This document shows, one piece after another, positions 9,201-16,768 of a stretch of 36,799 bases of DNA. The notes beneath the pieces were generated by a model. It did not search any database. It was given only the letters and a program-made list of their open reading frames with translations, and was not told where the DNA came from. The stretch lies in the NCBI GenBank assembly GCA_949289005.1, contig CASEMQ010000039.1, positions 1 through 36,799 on the forward strand, written 5' to 3'. Position 1 is the stretch's first letter; every line of letters begins with the position of its first letter. Origin of the DNA: an uncultured Lentisphaeraceae bacterium. Its GTDB lineage: Bacteria > Verrucomicrobiota > Kiritimatiellia > RFP12 > DVOR01. The position numbers and the translations under genes were made by a program.

Positions 9201-10471
9201 GCGAGCCCACGCCCGCACTGCCCCCCATCCCCGCACTGCGCGGCGTACTCCCCGCCTCCACGCTCCCCATCAAAGACGCCATGCGGCTGGCGCTCAAGAA
9301 CTACATCGTCCGCCGCGATGCCCACAAAACCATCATCGCCGGCTACCCTTGGTTCCTCGACTGGGGGCGTGACACCCTCATCGCCCTGCGCGGCATCGCC
9401 GCCGCCGGCGATTGGGACATCGTCTTTGACGTCTTGCGCGAGTTCGGCCGCTTCGAGCGCAACGGCACCATCCCCAACATGATCCGCGGCGAAGACGACG
9501 CCAACCGCGAAACCGTCGACGCCCCTCTCTGGCTCGCCGTCTGCGCCGACGACGCCATCGCCGCGAACGGCGCCCAAAAGGTCCTCGCGCTGGACTGCGG
9601 CGGCCGCACCCTCCGCGACATCCTCGTCTCCATCGCCGAACACTACATCTCCGGAACCGAAAACGGCATCAAGGCAGACCCCGAGACCGGCCTCGTCTGG
9701 GCTCCCGCCCACTATACTTGGATGGACACCAACTACCCCGCCGGCACGCCGCGCAACGGCTACGCCGTCGAAATCCAAGCCCTCTGGGTTCGCCTCCTCG
9801 ACCTCCTCGGCCGCGAAGTCGCCCCCAAATGGAAACGCCTCGCCACGCGCGTCCGCCGCGCCTTCCGCACCCTCTTCCCCCTCCCGCAAGGAGGCCTGTC
9901 CGACTGCCTCTACGCCGAGCAAGGCATCGGCGCCCGCCAAGCCAAGCCGGACGATGCCATCCGCCCCAACCAACTCTACGCCATCACCCTCGGCCTCCTC
10001 CGCGACGACCCCGACCTCGCCCAATCCGTACTTGGCGCCACCGAATGCCTCCTCCTCCCCGGTGCCATTCGCACCCTCGCCGACCGCCCCGTCAGCCATG
10101 CGCTCCCCATCGTTCGCGACGGGCACCTCCTCAACGATCCGCACAACCCCTACTGGGGGCGCTACGAAGGCGATGAAGACACCCGCCGCAAACCCGCCTA
10201 CCACAACGGCACCGGCTGGACTCTTCCCTTCCCCCTCTACGCGGAGGCCCTCTTCCGCCTCTACGGCGAGCCCGCGCGCCCCATCGCCCACGCCATTCTC
10301 GCCTCCGCCGAACGCCTCGCGAACCAAGACTGCGTCACCCAGCTCCCCGAATGTGTCATGGGCGACGCGCCCCACGAACCCTGCGGCACCGGCGCCCAAG
10401 CCTGGGGCGTCTCCGAACTCTACCGTGTCCTCACCCTCATCGACCCCGACCCCAAAGCGCAGACCATCTGA
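6221..10471 (+). CDS. Bifunctional glycogen debranching enzyme (GH13 + GH133)
   Basis: Predicted to remove branches from glycogen, with 4-alpha-glucanotransferase and amylo-1,6-glucosidase steps on one 1416-residue chain. The N-terminal half carries a GH13 barrel: MDLPANHTG (251-259), FRCDAGY with likely nucleophile D325, FLLEG with likely acid E354, and THDNN with D413. A long middle region (about 560-1010) is beta-rich and not assigned. The C-terminal third matches the amylo-1,6-glucosidase (GDE C-terminal) domain, with YPWFLDWGRDTLIALRG near residue 1043 and later AYHNGTGW. This order is that of eukaryotic debranching enzyme. The ATG follows GGGAGG at good distance. The next gene starts one base after its stop, suggesting co-transcription. 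Confidence 0.9.
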   Translation: MIAQEPNAGSTLLRWVGDVLEVRATREGKGAGRMVFRTNLGAASVHQREVLAHVDEARLISGDDWHDIPMDPCGRGAWRVRIPLLEVGVFAGKICFIPNQTPVPEWAEGGNLIVKVAPAHTAADNTIYAAFTRQFGAIMAAPFVPKTFADEEKALDAAGYTVIPPSGTFRSLARHLDHIFSGLGFRNLLLLPIHPTPTTYARMGRYGSPFAGLDFLSVDPALAEFDTSATPLDQFRELVAAVHAHDGFLFMDLPANHTGWAATFQIHHPEWYKRNADGSFHSPGAWGVTWADLVELDYSKPALRRKIADVFLHWCRLGVDGFRCDAGYMIPKAAWDVIVALVRREFPDTVFLLEGLGGPMATTEALIGDSGLDWAYSEVFQTYDRRAFEAMLPNTLRLSEQRGPLIHFAETHDNNRLAATSPAWARLRLALSAMLSQQGGFGITAGVEWYAQEKIDVHGCGGLNWGAADNACAFIRRLNAILRTHPLFGPDTTIAMAQRGGGNVLAFTRSRPSHDPLLILANLDWKQTQSVSFDASGFPYREAYDLIEGKPCLVNPLRMPLKPGQVRCLSSRPGDLTAVDGATHQRDAAPIAGLTKRYRLVMALRTRQWTEQPVDLYKDDLNALANRFIEDPCAFANHRAVTLSLPSDLRREVIVPTGALLFVTAATPFRVTLFDVEGAAVSTGHSLSLANGGQGLMLPVRRAFDAYRGPQRNTVRLTLAAELYTPAGAQRHRSTVWALGQGETTGRVKRRFSGLEVKDLATARALLTNGTGAMAQLRLKWSDIRSQYDCLLALNRHPGVPVDRQIFLTRCRAWILCNGFSAPLVGSCLVHVTVAPDGSAAEWRFSAPCGMGRRVPITLRVALEPGANRVVLRFKRERNTGPFRDPAVSVGLILRPDIEWRNFHCKTKAYTGPERDWPKAIVNRPDGFDFTPEPNARLAVTMAGADWNPEAAWAYNVPHPEEAARGQEGAGDLWSPGWFHIELDRGQEASLVAGEPTPALPPIPALRGVLPASTLPIKDAMRLALKNYIVRRDAHKTIIAGYPWFLDWGRDTLIALRGIAAAGDWDIVFDVLREFGRFERNGTIPNMIRGEDDANRETVDAPLWLAVCADDAIAANGAQKVLALDCGGRTLRDILVSIAEHYISGTENGIKADPETGLVWAPAHYTWMDTNYPAGTPRNGYAVEIQALWVRLLDLLGREVAPKWKRLATRVRRAFRTLFPLPQGGLSDCLYAEQGIGARQAKPDDAIRPNQLYAITLGLLRDDPDLAQSVLGATECLLLPGAIRTLADRPVSHALPIVRDGHLLNDPHNPYWGRYEGDEDTRRKPAYHNGTGWTLPFPLYAEALFRLYGEPARPIAHAILASAERLANQDCVTQLPECVMGDAPHEPCGTGAQAWGVSELYRVLTLIDPDPKAQTI

Positions 10472-10472
10472 A

Positions 10473-11594
10473 ATGCCCCGCCTCCACCGCCACGCCCCAC
10501 TCCTGCTTGCAGGGCTCCTTGCCGTCACCATGCCGGCGCGCGCCTTCAACCACATCGGCCTCTGGCCCGAAAACCACCTCTGCGGCCCCGCCGTGCGCCC
10601 AAGCGAACTCACCGGCAGAGTGACGGTGGTAGTGGATTGGTCCATCGAAGTCCCGGAAAGCCTGGCTTGGCTCAAGTTATTCAACAACCTCGCCCACGAC
10701 TACGCCGACGACCCCCGCGTCCTGTTCCTGACCTCCTACGTCCGCGGCACCCCCAAAGAAACCGTCTTGTCACTCTCCCAAGCCTCTGGCAACCGCCTCC
10801 CCACTTATTACGACTTCAGCCTTGTCGATGTGCGAAAATGCAGCGGTGCGCACTACGCCTACATCGGCGACCAAACCGGAAAAATCGTCTGGGCCCAAAC
10901 CCCGAAAACGGACCTCTCCGACCTCAAGGCCGCCCTCCGCCAAACGCTCGCGGCCATCCCCCCGCCCACGCCTGGCTCCATCATCGACGGCATGGCGCTC
11001 AAAGTCGACAAAACGCTCCCGCGCCGCCTCATGATCGGAAGCAACATCGAAAACACGTTGATGCGCCTGCGCGCCCAAGCCAAACGCACAGGCTCCGCCG
11101 CCGAGGAAGCCGCCGCCGTCTTGGAACGTTGCGAATCCTGGTCTGCCGAACAGGAAACGGCGCTCCGGAAGGCCCTCCGCTTCAAGCCATCCCAAGCGCT
11201 CGTCCTCGCCCGGACCTACCTTGCCACCCGCCCCTCGCGCACCGCCGAGTTTCGGGACGACCTCGCCGCCGCCGCGAAAGACCCCTTCACCAAACGCCTC
11301 GCCGCCGCCAGGCAGGAATTGGCCAACTTGCGCACAGCCGCCCAAAAGGCCACCACGCCCCAACGCGAACGCCTGTTGCGCCACCTGAACGCCCGCATCC
11401 AAACGCTCGCTTCCCTCCGGGCCGATGACGACCACGCCGAAGACTGGCGTGATGTCTGCGACGCATGGCAAACCTTCGCGGCGGAATTGTCGCCCACCCC
11501 GGCAGGTCGCGTACCCGACGAGGCGCCACGCCCATTGCCCGACGTCCCCGATGACCTCTTCACGACAGACACCGAGGGAGCCACCACGCCCTAA
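10473..11594 (+). CDS. Exported protein with a thioredoxin-fold-like N-terminal half
   Basis: 373 residues. Residues 1-24 look like a signal peptide (LLLAGLLAVTMPARA). The next ~140 residues follow a thioredoxin/TlpA-like pattern (ELTGRVTVVVDW, LAHDYADDPRVLFLTSY, YAYIGDQTGKIVW), but the usual CxxC site is replaced by EVPES, so it is probably not an active disulfide oxidoreductase. The C-terminal part (about 190-340) is charged and helical, rich in Ala, Arg and Glu. The ATG begins one base past the stop of the debranching enzyme gene. No strong ribosome-binding site is seen, consistent with translational coupling. The fold call is an inference and the function is unknown. Confidence 0.75.
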   Translation: MPRLHRHAPLLLAGLLAVTMPARAFNHIGLWPENHLCGPAVRPSELTGRVTVVVDWSIEVPESLAWLKLFNNLAHDYADDPRVLFLTSYVRGTPKETVLSLSQASGNRLPTYYDFSLVDVRKCSGAHYAYIGDQTGKIVWAQTPKTDLSDLKAALRQTLAAIPPPTPGSIIDGMALKVDKTLPRRLMIGSNIENTLMRLRAQAKRTGSAAEEAAAVLERCESWSAEQETALRKALRFKPSQALVLARTYLATRPSRTAEFRDDLAAAAKDPFTKRLAAARQELANLRTAAQKATTPQRERLLRHLNARIQTLASLRADDDHAEDWRDVCDAWQTFAAELSPTPAGRVPDEAPRPLPDVPDDLFTTDTEGATTP

Positions 11595-11601
11595 ACGCAA
11601 C

Positions 11602-11645
11602 AAAAAAGCCGCGCACGGACGCTGGTGTCCGTGCGCGGCTTTTTT
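11602..11645. terminator. Bidirectional intrinsic terminator
   Basis: A perfect 19-bp hairpin (11602-11620 with 11627-11645, loop GCTGGT) is flanked by six A residues on the left and six T residues on the right. It ends the plus-strand unit at 11594 and can also stop minus-strand transcription arriving from the SDR gene at 11709. The two units converge here. Confidence 0.92.
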
Positions 11646-11708
11646 GTGCCCGGCGAAACGCGACTTACCGCATAAACACGCCTCTGAAACGCAATATCGC
11701 CCTAGGCG

Positions 11709-12332
11709 CTAAGCGCGAAGAAGATGTTGGCCGGCATCCACATAGAGGATTTGGCCGGTGACTGAGGGGGTTTCAAGAAGAAAGCGGACGGCGCGGAGAA
11801 TGTCGTCCACCGTCGGACGCGGCGTGAGGCAATCGCCGGCCTTTTCGGTGTGCGCGCGGTCTGGCGGGGGCAAAACGGGGCCGGGCGCGATGGCGTTCAC
11901 GCGTGCACCGGTGGCGCGCCCCCAAGCGTGGGCGGCACCGAGCGTCCACCGCGCCAGACGGCGCTTGCTTTCCAGATAGGCGCGCACGGAAGGGAGGGTG
12001 TCGGCCTCGACGCGGCGGATGCGCGCGTCCAAAAAGGTGACAAACGCGGCGCGGGGAAAGCGGGCGTGTAGCGCCTCGGCCACGCGGATGGGGCCGGTGG
12101 CGTTGGCCTGGCCCATACGCTCGGGGTCGGCGTTCAGCTCGAAGCGCCCTGCCAGGAGCAGTGCGGCATCGCACACGGGCAACCGCGCAACAGCGGGGCC
12201 GGGATTGTACGCGGGCGAAAGAAAATCGCCATACTCCCTGCGCGAGAGCACGGCGACGGTGTGTCCTTGCCGTTGGAGCGGCACCACGAGAGCGGTGCCG
12301 ATGCGACCGGGGCCAACGAGCAGGAGGCGCAT
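11709..12332 (-). CDS. SDR-family reductase, possibly FolM/pteridine reductase-like
   Basis: 207 residues of a short-chain dehydrogenase/reductase. The N-terminus MRLLLVGPGRIG carries a short glycine-rich nucleotide-binding turn. YLESK gives the YxxxK catalytic pair. VNAIAPGPVLPP and the C-terminal SVTGQILYVDAGQHL are typical of the FolM/pteridine-reductase branch. It is shorter than the common 240-260 residues. The ATG at 12332 overlaps the infC stop in an ATGA arrangement, so it is translationally coupled to infC. A role in reducing a pterin or folate is inferred from the motif only. A generic SDR with another substrate is possible. Confidence 0.75.
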   Translation of the reverse strand: MRLLLVGPGRIGTALVVPLQRQGHTVAVLSRREYGDFLSPAYNPGPAVARLPVCDAALLLAGRFELNADPERMGQANATGPIRVAEALHARFPRAAFVTFLDARIRRVEADTLPSVRAYLESKRRLARWTLGAAHAWGRATGARVNAIAPGPVLPPPDRAHTEKAGDCLTPRPTVDDILRAVRFLLETPSVTGQILYVDAGQHLLRA

Positions 12333-13012
12333 CAGCCCTGGGTAGGGTGGAGACCGGTGGCAGGGCGCGAGGCGCCACCGGTGGGGCTCAACCCGGGCAC
12401 GGGGCGAGGCGCGGCGGAACCCGCCTCGCCGGACTGCGCCTTGCGGGCGCCGCCTTTGGTGGACTTTGGGGCCAGAAGGGCGGAGAGGTCGCGGCCGACC
12501 AGCTTGGGCGCCTGCTCCACGGTGGTTTTCTCGGCGCACATCTCGATGACACGCTCGATCATCTCCACACCCAGCTCGCGGTGAGCGTTTTCGCGCCCGC
12601 GGAACTTGAGGGAAATCTTGACCTTGTTGCCCTGCTCGATGAAACCGAGGATTTCCTTGACCTTGCGCGTAAGGTCGCCTACGTCGGTGCCGGAATGGAA
12701 CTTGATTTCCTTGACCTGGGTGGCCTTGGCGTTCTTGCGCGCCTGCTTTTGGCGGATACTTTCCTCGTAGCGGAACTTGCCGTAGTCCATGATTTTGCAG
12801 AGGGGCGGCTGGGCGGTGGGAGTGATTTCCACCAAGTCCAGGCCGGCGGCCTCGGCCAACACCTGGGCCTTACGCGTGGGCATCACGCCCAGCATCTTGC
12901 CGGTGGCATCGACCACGCGCACTTCGGGCACGCGAATCTTGTAGTTGGTGCGGATGAAGGACGCGCTCTTGCGGGCGTTCTGTTCCTGCCGGGGTTTAGG
13001 GGTAAGTGCCAA
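12332..13012 (-). CDS. infC: Translation initiation factor IF-3
   Basis: Binds the 30S subunit, blocks premature joining with 50S and checks the start codon. It is 226 residues. The N-domain contains NYKIRVPEVRVVD and the linker LCKIMDYGKFRYE. The C-domain contains KEIKFHSGTDVGDLTRKV and VKISLKFRGRE. The core ends near residue 185 and is followed by about 40 low-complexity residues rich in Gly, Ala, Pro and Ser, which most IF-3 proteins lack. The start is TTG at 13012, with AAGGAG nine bases upstream. A rare start codon fits the known control of infC by its own product. It lies 27 bp after thrS. The usual followers rpmI and rplT are missing. Confidence 0.95.
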   Translation of the reverse strand: MALTPKPRQEQNARKSASFIRTNYKIRVPEVRVVDATGKMLGVMPTRKAQVLAEAAGLDLVEITPTAQPPLCKIMDYGKFRYEESIRQKQARKNAKATQVKEIKFHSGTDVGDLTRKVKEILGFIEQGNKVKISLKFRGRENAHRELGVEMIERVIEMCAEKTTVEQAPKLVGRDLSALLAPKSTKGGARKAQSGEAGSAAPRPVPGLSPTGGASRPATGLHPTQG

Positions 13013-13039
13013 GGCGGCGACTCCTTTTCGTGGGTTTTC

Positions 13040-14782
13040 TTAGGGTTCCTCGGAGGTCTCTTTGCGGACCATCTCGATGAAGGCTTCCGGGGTCATGGTG
13101 CCCAAGTCGCCTTTTTCGCGGCTGCGCACCGCGACGACGCCGGCTTCCGCCTCGCGGCCGCCGATGACAAGCATATAGGGGACTTTGGCCAAGGTGGCCT
13201 TGCGAATCTTCGCGCCGATTTTGTCGCCTGCCCAGTCGCCCTCCACGCGCAGGTCGGCCGCGGCCAGTTTGGCAAGAACCTCCTTGGCGGCGGGGAGCTG
13301 CGCATCGGTGATGTTCAACACCTTGGCCTGCACGGGCGCGAGCCAAGTGGGGAACGCGCCGGCGTAGTGCTCGATGAGAATGCCGAAGAAGCGCTCCAAC
13401 GAACCAAGCAAGGCACGGTGCACCATGTAAGGTTGGTGCTCCTGGCCATCCTCGCCGGTGTAAGTGAGGTGGAAGCGCTCGGGCAAGTTGAAGTCGAACT
13501 GAATGGTGCCCAACTGCCACTCGCGCCCCAAGGCATCCTTGATCTTCATATCGATCTTCGGGCCATAAAAGGCGCCTCCGCCCTCGTCCACCTCGTAGGC
13601 AAGCCCCTCGGCCTCCAACGCCTGACGCAACGAGTTCGTGGCCTGCTCCCACTTCGCGGGGTCGCCCACCGCCTTCTCGGGCTTGGTGGAGAGATAAGCC
13701 GAGATTTCCGTGAAACCAAAGCGCCGCAACACGCGCAGGCAGAAGCGCACGGTGAAGCGGATCTCGTCCTCGATCTTCTCGGGCGCGCAGAAGATGTGCG
13801 CATCGTCCTGCGTGAAGCCGCGCACGCGGAAGAGGCCGTGGCGCACGCCATCCTTCTCGTAACGGTAAACCGTGCCCAACTCCGCCCAACGCAACGGCAA
13901 ATCGCGATAGCTCCACTTCTTGAAGAGATAGGCCTGAATGTGGAAGGGGCAATTCATCGGCTTGACGTAATAGGCCTCTTGGACGACCTTGCCACCCTCG
14001 CCCTCCGTCACGCTCATCGCGGGGAACATGCTGTCCTTGTAGAAGCCCAGGTGCCCGGAGGTCTCCCAAAGATTCGCCCGCCCGATGTGCGGCGTGAACA
14101 GCATCTCATAGCCGTGGCGGAAGTGCTCCTTGCGCCAATAATCCTCGATGGCCACGCGCACGCGCGCGCCTTTCGGCAACCAATGCGCCAAGCCCGGCCC
14201 CACGCTCTCGGTAATCGTGAAGAGTTCCAGTTCCTTGCCCAGCTTGCGATGGTCGCGGCGCTTCGCCTCCTCGATGCGCCGCACGATCGCGTCCAGCTCC
14301 TTCTGCGAAGCCGCCGCGATGCCATAGACGCGCTGAAGCATCTTGTTGTGCTCGTCGCCGCGATAATAACTCCCCGCCACACTCATCAGCTTCACCGCGC
14401 CCACGCACCCGCTGTGCGCCACGTGCGGCCCGCGGCACAAGTCCACATAGTCGCCCGTGCGGTAAATCGAAATCGGCTCACCCTCAGGGATGTCCGCCAA
14501 ACGCTCCAGCTTGTACGGCTGGTCCTTGAAGAGCGCCTTCGCCTGCTCGCGCGTCAACTCCTCGCGCACAAAAGGCAACTTCGCGCCAATCAGCTTGCGC
14601 ACCGTCTTCTCGATCGCCGGGAAATCCTCCGCGCTCAAACGATGCGCCAAATCAAAGTCATAATAAAAACCGTCATCCGTTGCCGGGCCGATGTCAATCT
14701 TCACATCATCGAACAACGAACACACCGCCGACGCCACCAAATGCGCCGCGCTGTGCCGGATTTCCTCAATCGTCGCGCTCAT
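13040..14782 (-). CDS. thrS: Threonyl-tRNA synthetase lacking the N-terminal TGS domain
   Basis: Charges tRNA-Thr with threonine. It is 580 residues. The editing domain is present, with HSAAH at 10-14 and CRGPH at 116-120 providing the HxxxH and CxxxH residues. The class II catalytic core follows, with MNCPFH (zinc ligand C) near residue 277 and GFTQDDAHIF, then a normal anticodon-binding domain (YMLVIGGREAEAGVVAVRSR). The ~60-residue TGS domain found at the start of most bacterial ThrRS is absent. The ATG at 14782 has a perfect AAGGAG six bases away, and the promoter lies just upstream, so the short form is real. First gene of thrS-infC-SDR. The leader is too short for a T-box. Confidence 0.95.
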   Translation of the reverse strand: MSATIEEIRHSAAHLVASAVCSLFDDVKIDIGPATDDGFYYDFDLAHRLSAEDFPAIEKTVRKLIGAKLPFVREELTREQAKALFKDQPYKLERLADIPEGEPISIYRTGDYVDLCRGPHVAHSGCVGAVKLMSVAGSYYRGDEHNKMLQRVYGIAAASQKELDAIVRRIEEAKRRDHRKLGKELELFTITESVGPGLAHWLPKGARVRVAIEDYWRKEHFRHGYEMLFTPHIGRANLWETSGHLGFYKDSMFPAMSVTEGEGGKVVQEAYYVKPMNCPFHIQAYLFKKWSYRDLPLRWAELGTVYRYEKDGVRHGLFRVRGFTQDDAHIFCAPEKIEDEIRFTVRFCLRVLRRFGFTEISAYLSTKPEKAVGDPAKWEQATNSLRQALEAEGLAYEVDEGGGAFYGPKIDMKIKDALGREWQLGTIQFDFNLPERFHLTYTGEDGQEHQPYMVHRALLGSLERFFGILIEHYAGAFPTWLAPVQAKVLNITDAQLPAAKEVLAKLAAADLRVEGDWAGDKIGAKIRKATLAKVPYMLVIGGREAEAGVVAVRSREKGDLGTMTPEAFIEMVRKETSEEP

Positions 14783-14806
14783 GCTTGCTCCTTGAAATCT
14801 CCCCAC

Positions 14807-14835
14807 ATTATACCCAATCTCGCCACGCAACGCAA
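14807..14835 (-). promoter_or_regulatory. Predicted thrS-infC promoter
   Basis: On the minus strand TTGCGT (14835-14830), a 17-bp spacer and a perfect TATAAT (14812-14807) precede thrS. The expected transcript start is near 14800, leaving under 20 bases before the thrS start codon. Confidence 0.8.
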
Positions 14836-14954
14836 AGCCTTCCCCGACACCTCGCCGTCCGCCGCCCCGTACACCCCTCGAAGGGTACTTTGCCCCATGC
14901 GTATTTCCCAGGTTCTCCCACGAGCCCCGCACAAATCGATTGACATTCCGTACG

Positions 14955-15446
14955 TCACGGCGCCGGCGGCTTCTCGTTGGGATGGTGGATGTTGGGGGCG
15001 ACGCCGGCGACGCGGGCGTGGGCCTCGTCGGCCAACTCCGGGTCGCCCGACAACAATGTATCCGCGGGAGCGCTTTTAAGCGCGTCCTCAAGGTTCGTCA
15101 CGCGGCCATCGAACCAGTCGATTTTCAGGCGCAGATAGTCGAGCGCCTGTTGCCGTTCCTCCAGATCCTTTTTGAGAAGTTCGTACTGTTCCACCAGAAT
15201 GGCGCGGCGTTTGGCCTTGGAGTCGGGGGCGTTTTTGCGGTAGATGCGGATGTATTCCAGGATGGCGTCCACGGGAAGCGCGGCGCGACGCATGCACTTG
15301 ATGTAACCGATCCAGCGCACCTCGCGCTCGGAATAATCCCGCCTGCCGCCGATTTTGCGGACGGGTGCCAGCAGGCCAATCTTTTCGTACCAACGGAGCG
15401 TGTCCGGGGTCAGTCCCGTGCGCTCGGCGACTTCGCGGATGTTCAT
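14955..15446 (-). CDS. MerR-family transcriptional regulator
   Basis: 163 residues. The N-terminal MerR helix-turn-helix reads MNIREVAERTGLTPDTLRWY, followed by EKIGLLAPVRKIGGRRDYSE and RWIGYIKCMRRA. A long helix (KAKRRAILVEQYELLKKDLEER) would form the dimer coiled coil. The variable C-terminal tail shows no cysteine-based metal site, so it resembles the MerR members that sit beside aldo-keto reductases rather than metal sensors. The ATG at 15446 has AAAGGAG six bases upstream. A methionine seven codons earlier is possible but lacks a site. It is downstream of the aldo-keto reductase gene, past a terminator, so it either has its own weak promoter or relies on read-through. Confidence 0.9.
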   Translation of the reverse strand: MNIREVAERTGLTPDTLRWYEKIGLLAPVRKIGGRRDYSEREVRWIGYIKCMRRAALPVDAILEYIRIYRKNAPDSKAKRRAILVEQYELLKKDLEERQQALDYLRLKIDWFDGRVTNLEDALKSAPADTLLSGDPELADEAHARVAGVAPNIHHPNEKPPAP

Positions 15447-15477
15447 GCCAAACTCCTTTCCTGACACGTATTACACC

Positions 15478-15518
15478 AAAAACCGGCCTTCGTGGGAAGT
15501 TTCTCCCCACGAAGGCCG
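15478..15518 (-). terminator. Terminator of the aldo-keto reductase gene
   Basis: CGGCCTTCGTGGG (15484-15496) pairs perfectly with CCCACGAAGGCCG (15506-15518). On the minus strand the hairpin is followed by five T residues (15482-15478). It sits between the reductase stop (15537) and the MerR gene start (15446). Confidence 0.85.
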
Positions 15519-15536
15519 AGCAGCATTGCCGCACCG

Positions 15537-16685
15537 TCACGGTTCGCGGTCGACGCGCGCATCCTCGGAAGGCGGGTAGCGGTCACCCACGACGGGATGG
15601 GCTACCGTGAGCGCATCCAACGCCGCCACCTCGTCCGCCGAGAGCGTAATGGAGGCCGCCCGCAGGTCTTCCTCCAAATGCGCCAGGCGGCAGGTGCCCG
15701 GGATGGGCACGATCCACGGCGCTTTGGCCAAGCACCACGCAAGCGCCAATTGCGGCACCGTGACCCCGCGCGATTTGCCGAACTCCTCAAGCGCGGCCAG
15801 AAGCGGCAGCGCCTTGCGGATATGCTCGGGCGTATAGCGCGGGAAGGTCTTGCGGTTGTCCACCGGCGTATCCACGTAAATCGTGCACTCGTTCACGAAG
15901 CCGCCAAGGAAACCTTTGGCGATTGGGCCGAAGGGCACAAGCCCCACGCCCAGCTCCGCGCAGGCCGCGAAAACGCCGTTGGTTTCCGGCTCGCGCCACG
16001 TCAGGCTATATTCGCTCTGCAACGCCGTCACGGGGAAAATGGCGTTGGCGCGGCGGAGGGTGCCGCCGCTGACCTCGCTGAGTCCCCAACGGAGCAGCTT
16101 GCCTTCCTTCTTGAAACCCAACATCGTCTCGGCCACCTCTTCGATGGGGCGCGTGAGATCACGCCGATGGATGTAGACCAAGTCCATGCAGTCGGTGTGA
16201 AAGCGGCGCAGGGCGTTTTCCAACGCCGCGCGGAGTACCTTCGGGTCGCTGCTGACGCCCGTGTAGCGAGCGCCTTCGTAAGTGAACCCAATCTTTGTCG
16301 TGAGCGGGATTTCGCCGTGGAAAGGGCGCAAGGCCTCGCCGACGATTTCCTCGTTCTCGAAGGGGCCATAAGCCTCCGCGGTGTCGAAGAGGGTCACGCC
16401 CTGTTCCACCGCATGGCGGATGAGCGCGATACACGTCTTGCGATCCGGGTGCGTGCCGCGCAGGAAGCTCATCCCCATGCAGCCCAGGCCAACGGCGGAC
16501 ACCTCCATCGCGGCTTCGCCGCGGCCGATGACCCGCCGATGAGGCATGAGCACGCGCGAGCCTGCCGGCGGCGCGCCGACCGGGCGCGCGCCCGCCATCA
16601 CGGGTGCCACCGCGGGTTTCCCAACGGCCACCGCCGCGCCGGAACAGGCCGCCGCAGCCAAAAACGAACGTCGATTGAAGATCAT
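15537..16685 (-). CDS. Tat-exported aldo-keto reductase
   Basis: NAD(P)H-dependent oxidoreductase of the aldo-keto reductase superfamily, 382 residues. The N-terminus has a Tat motif (NRRSFLAAAA), unusual for a family that is mostly cytoplasmic. The barrel motifs are GLGCMGMSFLRG, DTAEAYGPFENE (catalytic D and Y), LTTKIGF (K) and YIHRRD (H). The C-terminal cofactor-binding stretch is VPIPGTCRLAHLEEDL. The ATG at 16685 has AAGGAG upstream. It is transcribed from a promoter with a dyad that looks like a MerR-type operator, and a MerR gene lies downstream. The substrate is unknown. Export as a lipid-linked or soluble periplasmic enzyme cannot be told apart. Confidence 0.9.
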   Translation of the reverse strand: MIFNRRSFLAAAACSGAAVAVGKPAVAPVMAGARPVGAPPAGSRVLMPHRRVIGRGEAAMEVSAVGLGCMGMSFLRGTHPDRKTCIALIRHAVEQGVTLFDTAEAYGPFENEEIVGEALRPFHGEIPLTTKIGFTYEGARYTGVSSDPKVLRAALENALRRFHTDCMDLVYIHRRDLTRPIEEVAETMLGFKKEGKLLRWGLSEVSGGTLRRANAIFPVTALQSEYSLTWREPETNGVFAACAELGVGLVPFGPIAKGFLGGFVNECTIYVDTPVDNRKTFPRYTPEHIRKALPLLAALEEFGKSRGVTVPQLALAWCLAKAPWIVPIPGTCRLAHLEEDLRAASITLSADEVAALDALTVAHPVVGDRYPPSEDARVDREP

Positions 16686-16717
16686 GCGAGACTCCTTTCC
16701 TTAGAGAAAACACCCAC

Positions 16718-16748
16718 AGCATAAATCTTGGAGCGAACTCCACCGCAA
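16718..16748 (-). promoter_or_regulatory. Predicted MerR-type promoter and operator
   Basis: On the minus strand TTGCGG (16748-16743) and TATGCT (16723-16718) are separated by 19 bp. Inside that spacer is the dyad TGGAG-TTCG-CTCCA (16729-16742). A 19-bp spacer with a dyad is the hallmark of promoters activated by MerR-family proteins, and a MerR gene is next to the reductase gene. The link is inferred. Confidence 0.6.
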
Positions 16749-16768
16749 GCGTTGTTTTGCCCGGACGC

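Noticed and set aside
6248..10687. 1479-codon minus-strand open frame opposite the debranching enzyme gene
   Set aside because: Antisense shadow of a real gene, dominated by Gly, Ala, Val and Asp runs, with no motifs.
14783..14806. T-box or other leader control of thrS
   Set aside because: The promoter leaves fewer than 20 bases of leader, too short for such a structure.
12161..15079. 972-codon plus-strand open frame opposite infC and thrS
   Set aside because: Shadow of the thrS-infC operon, with no recognisable domain or supporting promoter.
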